A DNA stretch of 64,000 bases from Pseudo-nitzschia pungens (Eukaryota > Bacillariophyta > Bacillariophyceae > Bacillariales > Bacillariaceae). Positions 47,432-57,645 of the stretch are shown in pieces. Where the stretch lies: the NCBI GenBank assembly GCA_037355855.1, contig CM074764.1:1302001-1366000 (forward strand), read 5' to 3'. The translations under genes were made by a program, and so were the position numbers. Numbering within the stretch: the stretch's first letter is position 1; each line of letters opens with the position of its first letter. The notes under the pieces were generated by a model, which searched no databases, was not told the DNA's origin, and was given only the letters and a program-made list of their open reading frames with translations.

Positions 47432-48734
47432 GCTGTTGTTTGTCTGTTTGTCTGTTTGTCGATTCTTGTTAGTATTCGCTCACAACGTAAGGTTACAGTG
47501 AGGAATGGATTGCGTTCCGAGAACGCACAAAAAATTGTGTTTGGTCGGTGGTCATCCAAGGAGACGATTCCGTACGAGTACGTGTAAGATTACTCGCAGT
47601 AATCTTACTTCGTACGGTGGGAGTTTTAATTTTTTCATTCTCGAGAATTGAGAAAAGCCTTACCGGTACGGTACAATCACGAAATCTCTAAAGTCGAATA
47701 CAGTAAGGCTTGTGCGATCTTGTAGACGGAGAAATGCTACCACCACAAGTAAACCTTAGGTGTGCTAGAGTTAACTTACTACATACCATAATGCTACGAA
47801 GATATGAGGAATTTCACGTCGTCTACAGTACGACTAAGTTAATTATTGCTCCTTTCGTCGAGGGCGGTATGTAACCTTACGGTAAGGTTTACGTAAGTTA
47901 CGGTATTTCCAGAGAAGGAGAACTGAACCGAAGACATCGACCCCCAAGCTGTGAAACAATTCAAAACACGCTGGAATGTATGGAGAGTAGAACCGGGGAG
48001 GCATGTCTACGGTACTACTTGTATTACTAGTATTATTTATCGAGCTTTTTAAATCACAATATCAACGAAAGAAGAAAATTAAAAAGCTTTCTTAAACATT
48101 ACTTCGTATTATTAATATTTTTTGTAACCTCAAAAAAGGTACGTAGGGTTACCATATTTATCTTCGTTTTGTCACAAATTTGAAGAAGGCTTGAACAATA
48201 TTCCTCAAAAAAGTACCATAATAGACTTGTTCTGCACAAATTTTCATTATTGATCCAGCTTTGTGACGGGCGAAAGGATCGCAAAAAGTTGCCACAAGTG
48301 ACCGTGACTGTATTATTACTACCACGAAGTAAGATGATACTTCTATTATTTTTTTTATTTTCACTTCTTTTACTACGAAGCATTTTCAATTTTATGTTCA
48401 CTGAGACTTGCAGATTCATAATACAAGCATGGCAGACTGACTCAGATGAAAGCCAAAGGGACAAGGGACAAGGAACCCACACAAAAATCACCCCTTTCAC
48501 AACTATCAGGATCACAGCGCAGAATGTCACCTCATTGTCCTCTCTAGACACTAGTACAGAATTTGTTCCCAAGAATGCTGGGCACCTCACGAGTGACAAG
48601 CTTGACCCGGTCATTTGCCCACTGGTATCAAAAGAAGCGAGTGGCAGTGTTTTTTAGCTGTTGGATTGGATTTCTATTTATTGGGCTTATATAATCTAAC
48701 GCAAAGATAGCTCACACAATATCGCCTACTAGTA
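47432..48734. other. Gene-free spacer
   Basis: Upstream of the mannosidase start there is a TTTGTCTG repeat and then AT-rich DNA with scattered GGTAAGGTTTAC motifs (about 47590-47905). The frame at 48250-48657 (plus) lacks a convincing start and shows no domain. Confidence 0.6.
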
Positions 48735-49580
48735 GCGTCCCCCGAGCATTGATCGGTTTGCCTTTGCATCCTCGCGTCCCCTTCTCTATCGATCTATTAT
48801 TGTCTTGGAGCATCGATGATGCATCAACCCGCGTCCCCCGAGCATGGATCGATCTCGTTTCCGCGTCCCTCGCTTCCCCTCACGTGTTGATCTGCTTTCC
48901 GAGAGTATCTTCCGCCGAGTACGGATGGGTTTCGTTTCGTGGAGTATCGCCTGCTGCCCCCGTAGACGCGCTGTTCGCTGTCCCCGTAAATCTACGGCTT
49001 TGCGTTTCGCTATTCCCCGTAGATCTACGCTTGTTTGCTATTTTTTGCTGTCCCGTATGGATCGATCGATCGACACGTCGCTGTCCTCCGCAACATCGCT
49101 GCTGCCGTTCCCGCCTTGCGTCCACCGAGTACGTACAGATAGATCTACGGTACGTGTTTTTGCATCCTCGCGTCCCCTTGTCTATCGATCTGTTGAATTA
49201 TTTCGGAGCATCGATGCGGCATCGCCTCGCGTCCCCCGAGGTTTGATCTCTTTTTTTTGCATTCTCGCCCGGCGTCTCCTAAATAATAATACTATGGATC
49301 GATCCATTTATTCTTTCAAGGAATCCAACTCTTTCGTTTCGTCGCCTCGCGTCCCCCGGGTGCGGATCGATCTGATTTTGTATCTTCGCCTCGTGTCCCT
49401 GAGTATGGATCGATCGATCCGTTTTTGCATCATTGGATCGCGTCCTCCGAGTATGGAATGGATCGCTTGTTTATTTTTCCGGAGTATCGATAGTTCGCCG
49501 TGCATCCACTGAGTATGGATCAATCTCTTTTTATCGGAGTATCCCCTCGACCCGCATCCCCTACAGACGAACGCTTTGCC
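48735..49580. repeat. Degenerate interspersed repeat cluster with GTCCCCCGAG and TGGATCGATC words
   Basis: The cluster repeats CGCGTCCCCCGAG + (C/T)ATGGATCGATC words and CCCCGTAGATCTACG words dozens of times at irregular 25-70 base spacing. All frames through it are open and give repetitive Arg/Ser/Pro peptides, so I treat it as a satellite-like region, not a gene. Confidence 0.6.
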
Positions 49581-50530
49581 GTCCCCTGCAGATCGAGGTT
49601 TTGCGGCTAGCTCCTCCCCGCTGTACTGTTTCCGTCGGCTGCGCCGGGGTATTGTTTCGCGGCACAAAAAGCTCGCGTCGGACCCAGCGAAACCCTGTAC
49701 GTTACTACTTGCTGATTGTCGCTGCTTGTTGCTCGCTGTTCGCTGCTCCCCCCGGCGCATTGGGTATCTTTTTGTCCGGGCCGATGCTGGTGTATTGTTT
49801 TGTGCTACCTACGTATAGACCACTTGTCGAACCTAGCGCAACCCCGTACGTTGCTTGCTGCTTGCTAATCCCACCAGCGTATCGTGTTCATCGTGGCCGT
49901 GGTTGGGTGCGCGCATGCCTTCGCAGCGGGGTGCCGCGGTCGCGGACACGGTCTGCCGCGCAGCGGTTGGACGTGGGTGAAAGCAGAGGGAGGAGCTGTT
50001 GAGGTGCTCACCTCACCGTGTGTTGCCCGTTCCACGAGGCAGCGCGTGGCGAGGAAGCTGTCGCGGGCGGCGACGAACCAAGAGGGGGGTGACGGTTTTC
50101 GCACGGTGGATGACCTGACCTCCGCGTCCTTCGCGAGGACGAACGGAGCGATCGTGCCGTCCCGGAGCGCGGCGATCACGCTAGGTGAGGGGTGTGGTGT
50201 GGGCCCGCGTTGCGCATTCGATCCGGGAGGACGCGCTCGGGTTTGTCATTGCACGTGGACGAGGCTTTGGATCCCTTTGTACGGGACGCTGCGTTTCGCG
50301 TCGGGAGAGAGAGAGAGAGAGAGCGGAGGAAGATCGGGGCGTTTTGGCCGACGCGGACCTCATCATCGGGGGCAAGCTGGGAACCATCCACGAAGAGGGT
50401 CGTGGTGAGTTACTGCTGCGCGCACAGTGGTGGGCGTTGTCCTCGCGCAAGGCCTCGGATTCGCAGGAACGAGAGGTTTGCGTTTGGGCGCGGAAGGCGG
50501 CATTTTGGGCAGAGATGCGCGGGAGGAGGT
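49581..50530. other. GC-rich island with open frames but no recognised product
   Basis: From about 49650 to 49860 two diverged copies of a block containing GTATTGTTT...CCCCGTACGTTG follow each other. From about 49890 to 50530 GC content rises and frames on both strands stay open (for example plus 49884-50408, minus 49865-50179). No start, splice structure or domain is convincing. It may be a fragment of an older gene or a repeat. Confidence 0.45.
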
Positions 50531-51486
50531 AGGGAAAGTTCGGTAAATTCGCTCACACGGGAACACACTCCTCATTGTTGTCGCCTTGGTAGTGGCCAAG
50601 GGACAATGAGGTGAGCAGATGGGGAAAACTGTGTTAGCCTTACTACGGAATTGAATTCGACGTTGTTTGCAACGTGAGGTAAGGTTAACTTACCCTCTAG
50701 TGGTGCAATGCAACCAGTAAGATTACAATGTTCTCATTGTTCTAAAAATTCTAAAAACAGTCCCACACCCCCAAAATCAGAGAATGCGAGAGGGAGAAAA
50801 TTTCTAGTACACTGTTGTACGGGAGTGTTACGTCTGCAACCACTTATGCATTTCCGGAATACCACACCAGTAAGGTTTTTACTTATCGTTAGGTTACTTA
50901 AGGCCTTACCGTATGAGGTGGGTGGCTGCAATAAGCTGGGCCTATCGTAGAGCCTAGAATCGTAGAGATTCGGGACGATGAGAGCGCAACAAACAAATAC
51001 AAGTAAAAATGATGCAAAAATATTTTCGTGTACGAGTAACTAATCTTACGGAAACAAGATTACCGGTAGTAGCTGCATTGTACCGGTAGGGATCACATGG
51101 ATTATCTTACCTCAACCAATCTGATTCATTCATTCTGATGGATCCGACGAGCAACCGAACATCTCGCGAGTCGAATCATCTCGCGAGCACAAGCACGAGC
51201 TACTTCGTACTTTTGAATCACAACTCCGTTTTTATTCGTGAAAATGATTGCATTCGCGAACTGGCAGCAAGATTTCGTACGGTAGCGTACGTATTTCTGG
51301 CTCGTCATGCCTGCCTCGCGAGGAATCGTTATCGGTTCCCCTCGCACATCCTAACGAAAGAGAATCCCATCTTCATTTTGAATGAATGAATGGGCACCGA
51401 GAGAGCTCTCATCATAAAAACGCCTCGACAACTTTTCGAGCATCGAGAACAAGATTTGCAACAGCAACAACGAATGAATCCAAATC
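50531..51486. other. Gene-free spacer upstream of the DUF6824-type gene
   Basis: AT-rich with GTAAGGTTA/TTACCGGTA motifs (about 50640-50720, 51035-51115). The last 70 bases before the ATG resemble the flank upstream of the copy at 53565. Confidence 0.65.
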
Positions 51487-52086
51487 ATGTCGATCGTCGA
51501 AGACACCGCTGGCAACATCATCGGCGAGGTTCGACCCACCGATGTATTGTTCGGAAGAGGAAGGGGCACGACCAACCATCCCGGAAACAGACACTTGAGA
51601 GAAATGGCGAGAGCTCTCGGACCTGAATACATGGATACTCCAAACGATTCGAAACGCGAATTTGCAGAGAGGATCGTGGAAGGTGTGCGTCTCGATGGCG
51701 GGCGCTTCCTGAAAAAAAACGGACTCACCAGAAACTATAGAGAAGTCGACGAGGCAGACGCCATCAGCAAGACGCAACAACTGTTGCGCGATTGTCTTAA
51801 ACAAGGTCGCATCCCGCGGGCCGTACAAGTAGGCCGCGAGCAACAGCAACAGCAACAGCAACAGCCCATTCCGGCGATCGTTATGCAAGTATTGCCGGAG
51901 AACGAAGAGGTCGAGGTGGAAGTGCAACACGGCCATAACGGAGAGGTCGTGGAGGCAGTACAACGTGGCCAGGAGGAAGAGGACGATCGGTACGAGTTCG
52001 ACGAACTGGAAGAACTCTTCGAGTTTGACTGGAATTTGGACCCAGTTGTAGTGCCGGACGAAGACATCCTGGGCGTTTCCCCATAA
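51487..52086 (+). CDS. DUF6824-type diatom protein
   Basis: Single exon, 199 residues starting at the ATG at 51487. The N-terminal half matches the domain usually written as DVLFGRG...NHPGN...: PTDVLFGRGRGTTNHPGNRH, REFAERIVEGVRLDGGRFLK, RNYREVDEADAISKTQQLLR (about residues 17-105). Such domains occur in many diatom proteins, often with other modules, and are thought to be regulatory. Biochemical function is unknown to me. A Gln run (residues 119-126) and a Glu-rich acidic tail (EEEDDRYEFDELEELFEFDW) follow, as in activator-like regions, but that is inference. There is no signal peptide or TM segment. A second, deleted copy lies 2.1 kb downstream in the same direction. Confidence 0.8.
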   Translation: MSIVEDTAGNIIGEVRPTDVLFGRGRGTTNHPGNRHLREMARALGPEYMDTPNDSKREFAERIVEGVRLDGGRFLKKNGLTRNYREVDEADAISKTQQLLRDCLKQGRIPRAVQVGREQQQQQQQQPIPAIVMQVLPENEEVEVEVQHGHNGEVVEAVQRGQEEEDDRYEFDELEELFEFDWNLDPVVVPDEDILGVSP

Positions 52087-53416
52087 CGAGGACTAACGAG
52101 AAAACCACAGGTCCCGCCCCGGTCCGAGTTTCCAAGAACGAACGAAGCAAGCTTCGTCGTGTCCGTTTCGATGCCCTCCAATTCTTGTTTTCATTCGACT
52201 CCGACACCGATTGAACCATCTCGATCCTGTCCCGACGAACAGAACCTCATCATTTCTGTTTTCGATGCTCTTGTCCTCACGTCGTTGTGATTGACGGCAT
52301 TCTACCCCAAACCAAGCAACGAAACAACCCAGCATTCCTCATGTCTTTCGATGCCCTCGAATCCTTCTTGTTGTTCGACTTGAACATCGATCGAACTATC
52401 TCCGCCCTCGACCCCTGCCCTGCCCAGAAATACACCTGCCCGGCAACGCCTTTGATCCCTTATCTCTGTTAAAGAACCTGAAGTAATGACTAGTAACACC
52501 ATCGACCGATATCTCCAATGTTCCTCTCCACTACTACTAGTAGGGAAGTTATCCCACCAGTACTATCTTACTAGCTCGTACTACTAGTAGTGCAGCATAG
52601 TACTAGCAATAATGGTGTTGGTGATGAGCGTATTGCTTTCTCTTGTAGCCTCACATTTCCTCTGTCTGCTCCTCCTCCTGCTGTTGCTATGATGTTATTG
52701 TTATTCAACCATGTGTTCTTCAAAAATAACGGCAATGGGCAACCAATATCCCCACACTTGTAAGCAGTAGTGAACGAAAACCCAAATATTTTCGCTTTTT
52801 TAGAAACATTCTTGCCGGGTGTGTCTTGATAAGAACCTTCTTTGTCATCTATTGTTGTTGGCACAGCTCTGCTACTCTGTGAAAGCTCAATACAGTCCAA
52901 ATGGCTTCTCTGATGTCTCTGAATGGGCTTTGATGCATTACAGCAGTTCCAGCCAGAACCAGCTCAAGCCAGAACCAAAGTTATACCCCCACTATGGATT
53001 AGACTTCTGGCTCCTGCTACTACTACTACTACTAGTAGTAGTACTACTACTGCTGCTGAAGCATGCTACTACTGTTTGGGCCCATTTTCTTCGTGTTGGT
53101 GTGATTCCTTCCTTCCAAAAAATTACCGGTACCTACACGTAAGGTTTTTTACCGTACCAGGTAAGTTATGTGTGGCACAACTAACAAAACCTGCCCACTA
53201 GAAAAAAAATACTTTTCGCGCAGCAGCGCGCCCCTTTATTTTTATGACTCCTGCCTTCAAAAGTGCCCAATCCCTCTTGTCAGATACCGTACGTACGTAC
53301 GGTAGTACGAAGTAAAGACATGGCGCATGACCAAGATCGTATGCTCCTCGCAAGTATCATCGCCTCCTGTTTGCTCATGAAAACGATCAATCCGCGAACT
53401 GCAGTATTATTCCACC

Positions 53417-53451
<35 letters not shown>

Positions 53452-53564
53452 CACAGCAATGCAAATATCGCTCCGTTAGTCAACTCTCATAAAATATTTC
53501 GACAACTTTTCAAGAACAGTACATCAAAGAACAAGCTTCTTTGCAACAGCAACGAATCCAAATC
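52087..53564. other. Spacer between the two DUF6824-type copies
   Basis: The first 250 bases after the stop resemble the coding style of the gene (two repeats of a TTCGATGCCCTC segment at about 52168 and 52345). TAG/CTA clusters occur at 52533-52595 and 53019-53052. Short (CAAT)n repeats occur at about 53421-53448. Confidence 0.6.
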
Positions 53565-54248
53565 ATGTCAATCGAAAGAACAAACATTGCTGACAACATC
53601 ACCGCCGTCCACCAAGAAGACAACGAGGATGGTGCTGGTGTATTGTGCGGAAGAGGAAATGGCACGACCAACCATCCCGGAAACAGACGTTTCAGAGATA
53701 TAGAACAACTGCCCTCCATCCCGCTGGCCTCAGAACGCGAGGAGCTCATTCCGGCGAACGTCGTGCAAGTACTGCAGGAGAACGAAGAGGTCGAGGAGGC
53801 AGTTCAAATACTAGTAGGCCCTAATGGAGAGGCCCTCGAGGAGGCAGAGCAACACGGCCAGCAGAACGATGAGGCCGAGGAGCCAGCAGTGCAAATCGAT
53901 CTGACCGGAATGTTCCCGGGGGTCGAGAATGAAGAGGCCGAGGAGCTAGTGCAAAACGGCCAGAACAATAACGGCCAGAATGGAGAGTTCGTGGAACCAA
54001 AGTTAGTAGGACTACTACTACTAGTAGTAACCTCACTACTAGAAGTACTACTACTAGTACATGAACGGTACTACACCCCCACCACCAGTAAGAAGTATGT
54101 ACAACTACTAGTAGACCTACTAGTAGTAGTACTAACCTTCTGGTGGTGTTGCGACGAAGTGAGGTTTTACCGTACATCAGAAAACTGCCTTCCTGAGGGT
54201 ATTTTGTTGGGTCTACTGCTAGCAATAGTAGTACGTATGGTAGTATAG
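53565..54248 (+). pseudogene. Internally deleted DUF6824-type copy with CTA/TAG-derived tail
   Basis: A paralogue of the gene at 51487-52086. The ATG at 53565 and the flank before it correspond. The start (MSIE.TN..DNI) and the domain head GVLCGRGNGTTNHPGNRRFR are kept. About 60-70 residues of the domain core are then missing, and the text resumes at the segment matching IPAIVMQVLPENEEVE (here IPANVVQVLQENEEVE). Acidic repeats follow. From about 54000 a CTA/TAG simple sequence encodes Leu/Val-rich stretches (GLLLLVVTSLLEVLLLV, LLVDLLVVVLTFWWCC) up to a TAG at 54246. The frame is open but the domain is broken, so a degenerating duplicate is more likely than a functional membrane protein. Confidence 0.65.
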
Positions 54249-54990
54249 TAGTAGTATTACGAAATACTAGTAAGAACGAAGTAATGTTAACCTTACCGTA
54301 GCTGCGCGAGTTTTTTGTTTTTCCTGTTGCTGTCCTTCGTTTCTTTAAATTTCAGTCTGTGCGGCTCCCGTTCTCGAGCCCCGGCACGCATCAAGCGCTA
54401 TCCTTTTAACTTACTCGATTTCGTGTCAAGCGCTTACGTTTTCGGTTGAGGAGCATGACACCGGGCGGAGGCGAGGCCAGAAAGAGCTCGATCGAATGAA
54501 TCATTTATCTTCTTTTTCCATCCCGTTCCCCATTCTTGTGAGTTTTTCCCGGGCGGGTGAGTGAGTGTGTGTGAGAGTCCGAATAACCTTACGTAACGCT
54601 GCATAGTAAGCTCCCCGTGTACGAAGCAAATCGCGCAGAAGGAACGAATCATCGAATCATCCTCGCTTCGCATCATCAAACAGCTGTCAGCAACCCGATC
54701 TCAATCCATAACTTACTTTGTTGGCACTTGCTACATTGCACAGCACAATCTCTTCCCTAGAGATAACGGTAGTGTCCCAGGGAGCGACGACAATACCAGG
54801 ATAGCCAGGGCAAACAACGACACAAACAACAACAACAGCATCTGCAACATACCAACTCGGGAAAGGAATTTCAAAGTACAGTACTTTGTTTCTTTCAACC
54901 CGTCTTGCCACGAAGTTTCCCAACCCGTTTCCAATCACTTAAAGAGTTCAATCAAGTGCAACCGACTCAAGACAACCCGATACAACAACC
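54249..54990. other. Spacer and likely 5' UTR/promoter of MetAP
   Basis: No gene is supported. The sequence just before the ATG at 54991 is CAAC-rich, a leader type also seen before other genes here. Confidence 0.65.
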
Positions 54991-56588
54991 ATGGCGTCGA
55001 AACTCCTCGCTGGCCTCTTTTCGTGCGCCCTGATTTTTCTGCCACTCTCGGAAGCTTTTGGTCCCTCCTCCGGGCTCGCGTCCCGAACCCAAACACAATC
55101 GCAGCTGCCGTCCGAAACGGTCCTCGCGCTGGGCAAGGGCGGAGGAAAAAAGAAAAAGGCCAAGGGCGGCGGTGCTCCCGCCGGCAAGGGCTTCGGGGCA
55201 GCCCTCTTCACCGACGAACCGGTCGACAACTTTCCGTACGCCGGGACCGTCCGGCCGGGAAAGCAGTCCCCGCAGCGGACGGTCCTGGTCTCCAGCGAGG
55301 ACACGCACGTCCTTCCGGACTACGCCCTCGACGGGAGGCCCAAGAAGGGATCCAACTCGCCACTGCTGCCGTGGGTGATCGAAGTAAAGAAGCCCGAAGA
55401 GATCGAAAAGATGCGGGCCTCGGGCAAGCTGGCGCGGGAGATCCTCGACCTGGCCGGGAGACACGTCAAGCCGGGGGTCACGACGGACGAGATCGATGCG
55501 ATCGTGCACGAGGCCGTGCTGGAGGCCGGTGCCTATCCCTGTACGTGGATTGTTTTTCGTTTGTGTTTTGTGCGAGTGCGGTGCGAGTGTCGGACAGCCT
55601 TTGGGGATTGTACTCCGTTCCTCCCCGTATCGATACAATATCGGTAGATCCAGTGTAGGAAATCGGGAGTCCAAAAAAATGCACGCAAAGCAATCTATGG
55701 AGCATCGACTTGGTGTTGGAACTCGACTCACGGAATCCATCGTTTTTCTTTTGTCGTTGTGGTTGGTACGGTTGCGAACTGTTGCCGGATGCTTTGTGTT
55801 TCTCGATTTGTTTCCCGATCTATTTTTTTTTAAAATTTGACTGCCGTGACAACAAATCACCTTGCGTTGCTGTTCGGTTGTGCGCAGCCCCGCTCAACTA
55901 CCACGGGTTCCCGAAGAGTTGTTGCACGAGCGTGAACGAGGTCATCTGCCACGGAATCCCGGACGACCGTCCCCTCCAGGACGGGGACGTCGTCAACGTC
56001 GACATCACGGTGTACCTGAACGGCTACCACGGTGATTGCAGCGAGATGTTCGTCGTCGGCGAGATCGATCCCGCCGGCAAGGCCCTGATCCAGGCCACCT
56101 ACGACTGCTGGATCAAGGCCTGTCGGTTCGTGCAGCCCGGCAGGGACTACAAGGAGCTGGGCGCCATCATGGAGGACCACGTGGTCCCCCTCGGCTTTTC
56201 GTCGGTGCGAAACTTTTGCGGCCACGGGATCGGCAGCGTCTTCCACACCACCCCCAACATTTTGCACTACCGCAACAACGAGCCCAACGGGCAGATGGCC
56301 ACCGGCCACACCTTTACGATCGAACCGATGATCTGCGAGGGGAGCAACAAGGTGCTGAACTGGCCGGACGACTGGACGGCGACGACCGTCGACGGGAAGC
56401 GCTCGGCCCAGTTCGAGCACACGCTGGTGGTCACCGAGGACGGGGTGGAGGCCATGACGGCCAAGAACGAAAACTCGATGCTGCAGTTCTGGGAGACCGA
56501 ATCGGAGGTCCACAAGGGATTCTGGCTGGGGACCTCGGAGGACGCCCTGCGAAAGGCCGCGGCCATCAACGAAAAGCTCGGCTTATAG
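54991..56588 (+). CDS. Methionine aminopeptidase type I, plastid-targeted
   Basis: Removes the initiator Met from new proteins. Exons 54991-55540 and 55888-56588 join in phase 1 over a 347-nt intron, giving 416 residues. Residues 1-22 are a signal peptide ending SEAF (residues 20-23), the diatom plastid motif; a transit-like segment then a GKGGGKKKKAKGGG basic block follow. The catalytic domain shows [20 protein letters not shown] across the splice, VICHGIPD, VNVDITVYLNGYHGDCSEMF (two metal Asp), NFCGHGIGSVFHTTPNILHY (metal His), TFTIEPMI (metal Glu) and AQFEHTLVVTEDG (second Glu). All five ligands are present, so it should be active. No N-terminal zinc-finger domain of the cytosolic eukaryotic type I enzyme is seen, which fits an organellar form. 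Downstream, AGGCA and GGATC pentamer repeats begin right at the stop. Confidence 0.95.
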
Positions 56589-57645
56589 CGAGGCAAGGCA
56601 AGGCAAGGCAAAGATCCGATCGGCACGGCACGGCAAAGGTTGGATCGGATCGGATCGGATCGGATCGGATCGGTTCGGTTCGGGTCGGTTCTCTCGCCTT
56701 TGATGCCCACTGTTCGACAAGGATTTTCCCCACAAACCCCGCGACTCTAAACGCAAGGTTATTCTTTCAATCTTTTGGCAGCTTGATTGGTCTAGACTAT
56801 ATTGATTGATAGGAATCATTGGATTGGATTTTTTGTTTAGTTTAGTTTTGCCTTGTTTCAGTTCAGTTTAGTTTCGTTTAGTTTAGTTTCGTTTTGTTTT
56901 GCTGTGTGTCGCTTTGCTTTCCCCCCCGTTCCTTTCGGGATGTCACGGACGACGCACTGGGATGTCCTCTGTTGCACCGGATGGATCGATGGTCGGTTGG
57001 TGGATTGGTGGATTGGTTCGCGTTGAGTCGCGTTGACTCGACTTGACTCGACTCGACTTGACTCGACTTGACTCGTGCGAGACGCGCATTCCGTCAGCCA
57101 TTTCCATCCGTACACGCACCGAGGCACGGTAAGTTAATTATCGAGTTGTCGCACTAACTTACGTTTTGTGCCGTGCGGTAGAATCGGTGTCGCTGGCTCT
57201 CGTTCCGATGAGTATCGCTATCATTCGCTGGTTTCGTGCCCCTGTTCGTGTTCGTGTTCGTGTTCGCGTTCGCGTTCGCGTTCGCGCTGCCGGTTGGCCC
57301 TTCTACAACCTCGGAAACAACCCGAACGAGTGAGGGCATACGTGCTCGTGCTCGTGCTCGTGCAAGAGCAGAAAGTTAGGATCTCCGCCATTGTTTGTGG
57401 AAATGCGATGCATGATGCTGCTGTAATTTTGATGATTTTTTTTTCTTTCTAGTGTTACAATTACCTTTGCATGGTATGCTACATTATTGCTCGCGTCGTG
57501 CCATCTTTTCGTTCGGTTTTCGGTTTTGAATGGGTTCCCTCTCGTCTCGTCTCGTCTCGTCTCGTCTCGTATTGTCTCGTCTCGTCTCGTCTCGTTTGTC
57601 CCGTGTCTCGTGTCTTTCTTTTCTCTCTCTCGCCCTCTGTTTCTC
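56589..57645. other. Spacer packed with pentamer and hexamer repeats
   Basis: Between the convergent MetAP and Ser/Lys-rich genes. It holds AGGCA (56586-56610), GGATC (about 56641-56675), TTTAG/TTTCG (about 56837-56900), GACTT/GACTC (about 57030-57076), TTCGTG/TTCGCG (about 57240-57285) and CGTCT (about 57540-57595) runs. No gene is supported. Confidence 0.75.

Noticed and set aside
46559..47587. 342-residue plus-strand frame opposite the mannosidase
   Set aside because: Antisense to GH47 motifs; no domain.
48749..49512. Overlapping plus-strand frames of 165 and 222 residues
   Set aside because: They are translations of the irregular repeat cluster; every frame is open because stop codons are absent from the repeated words.
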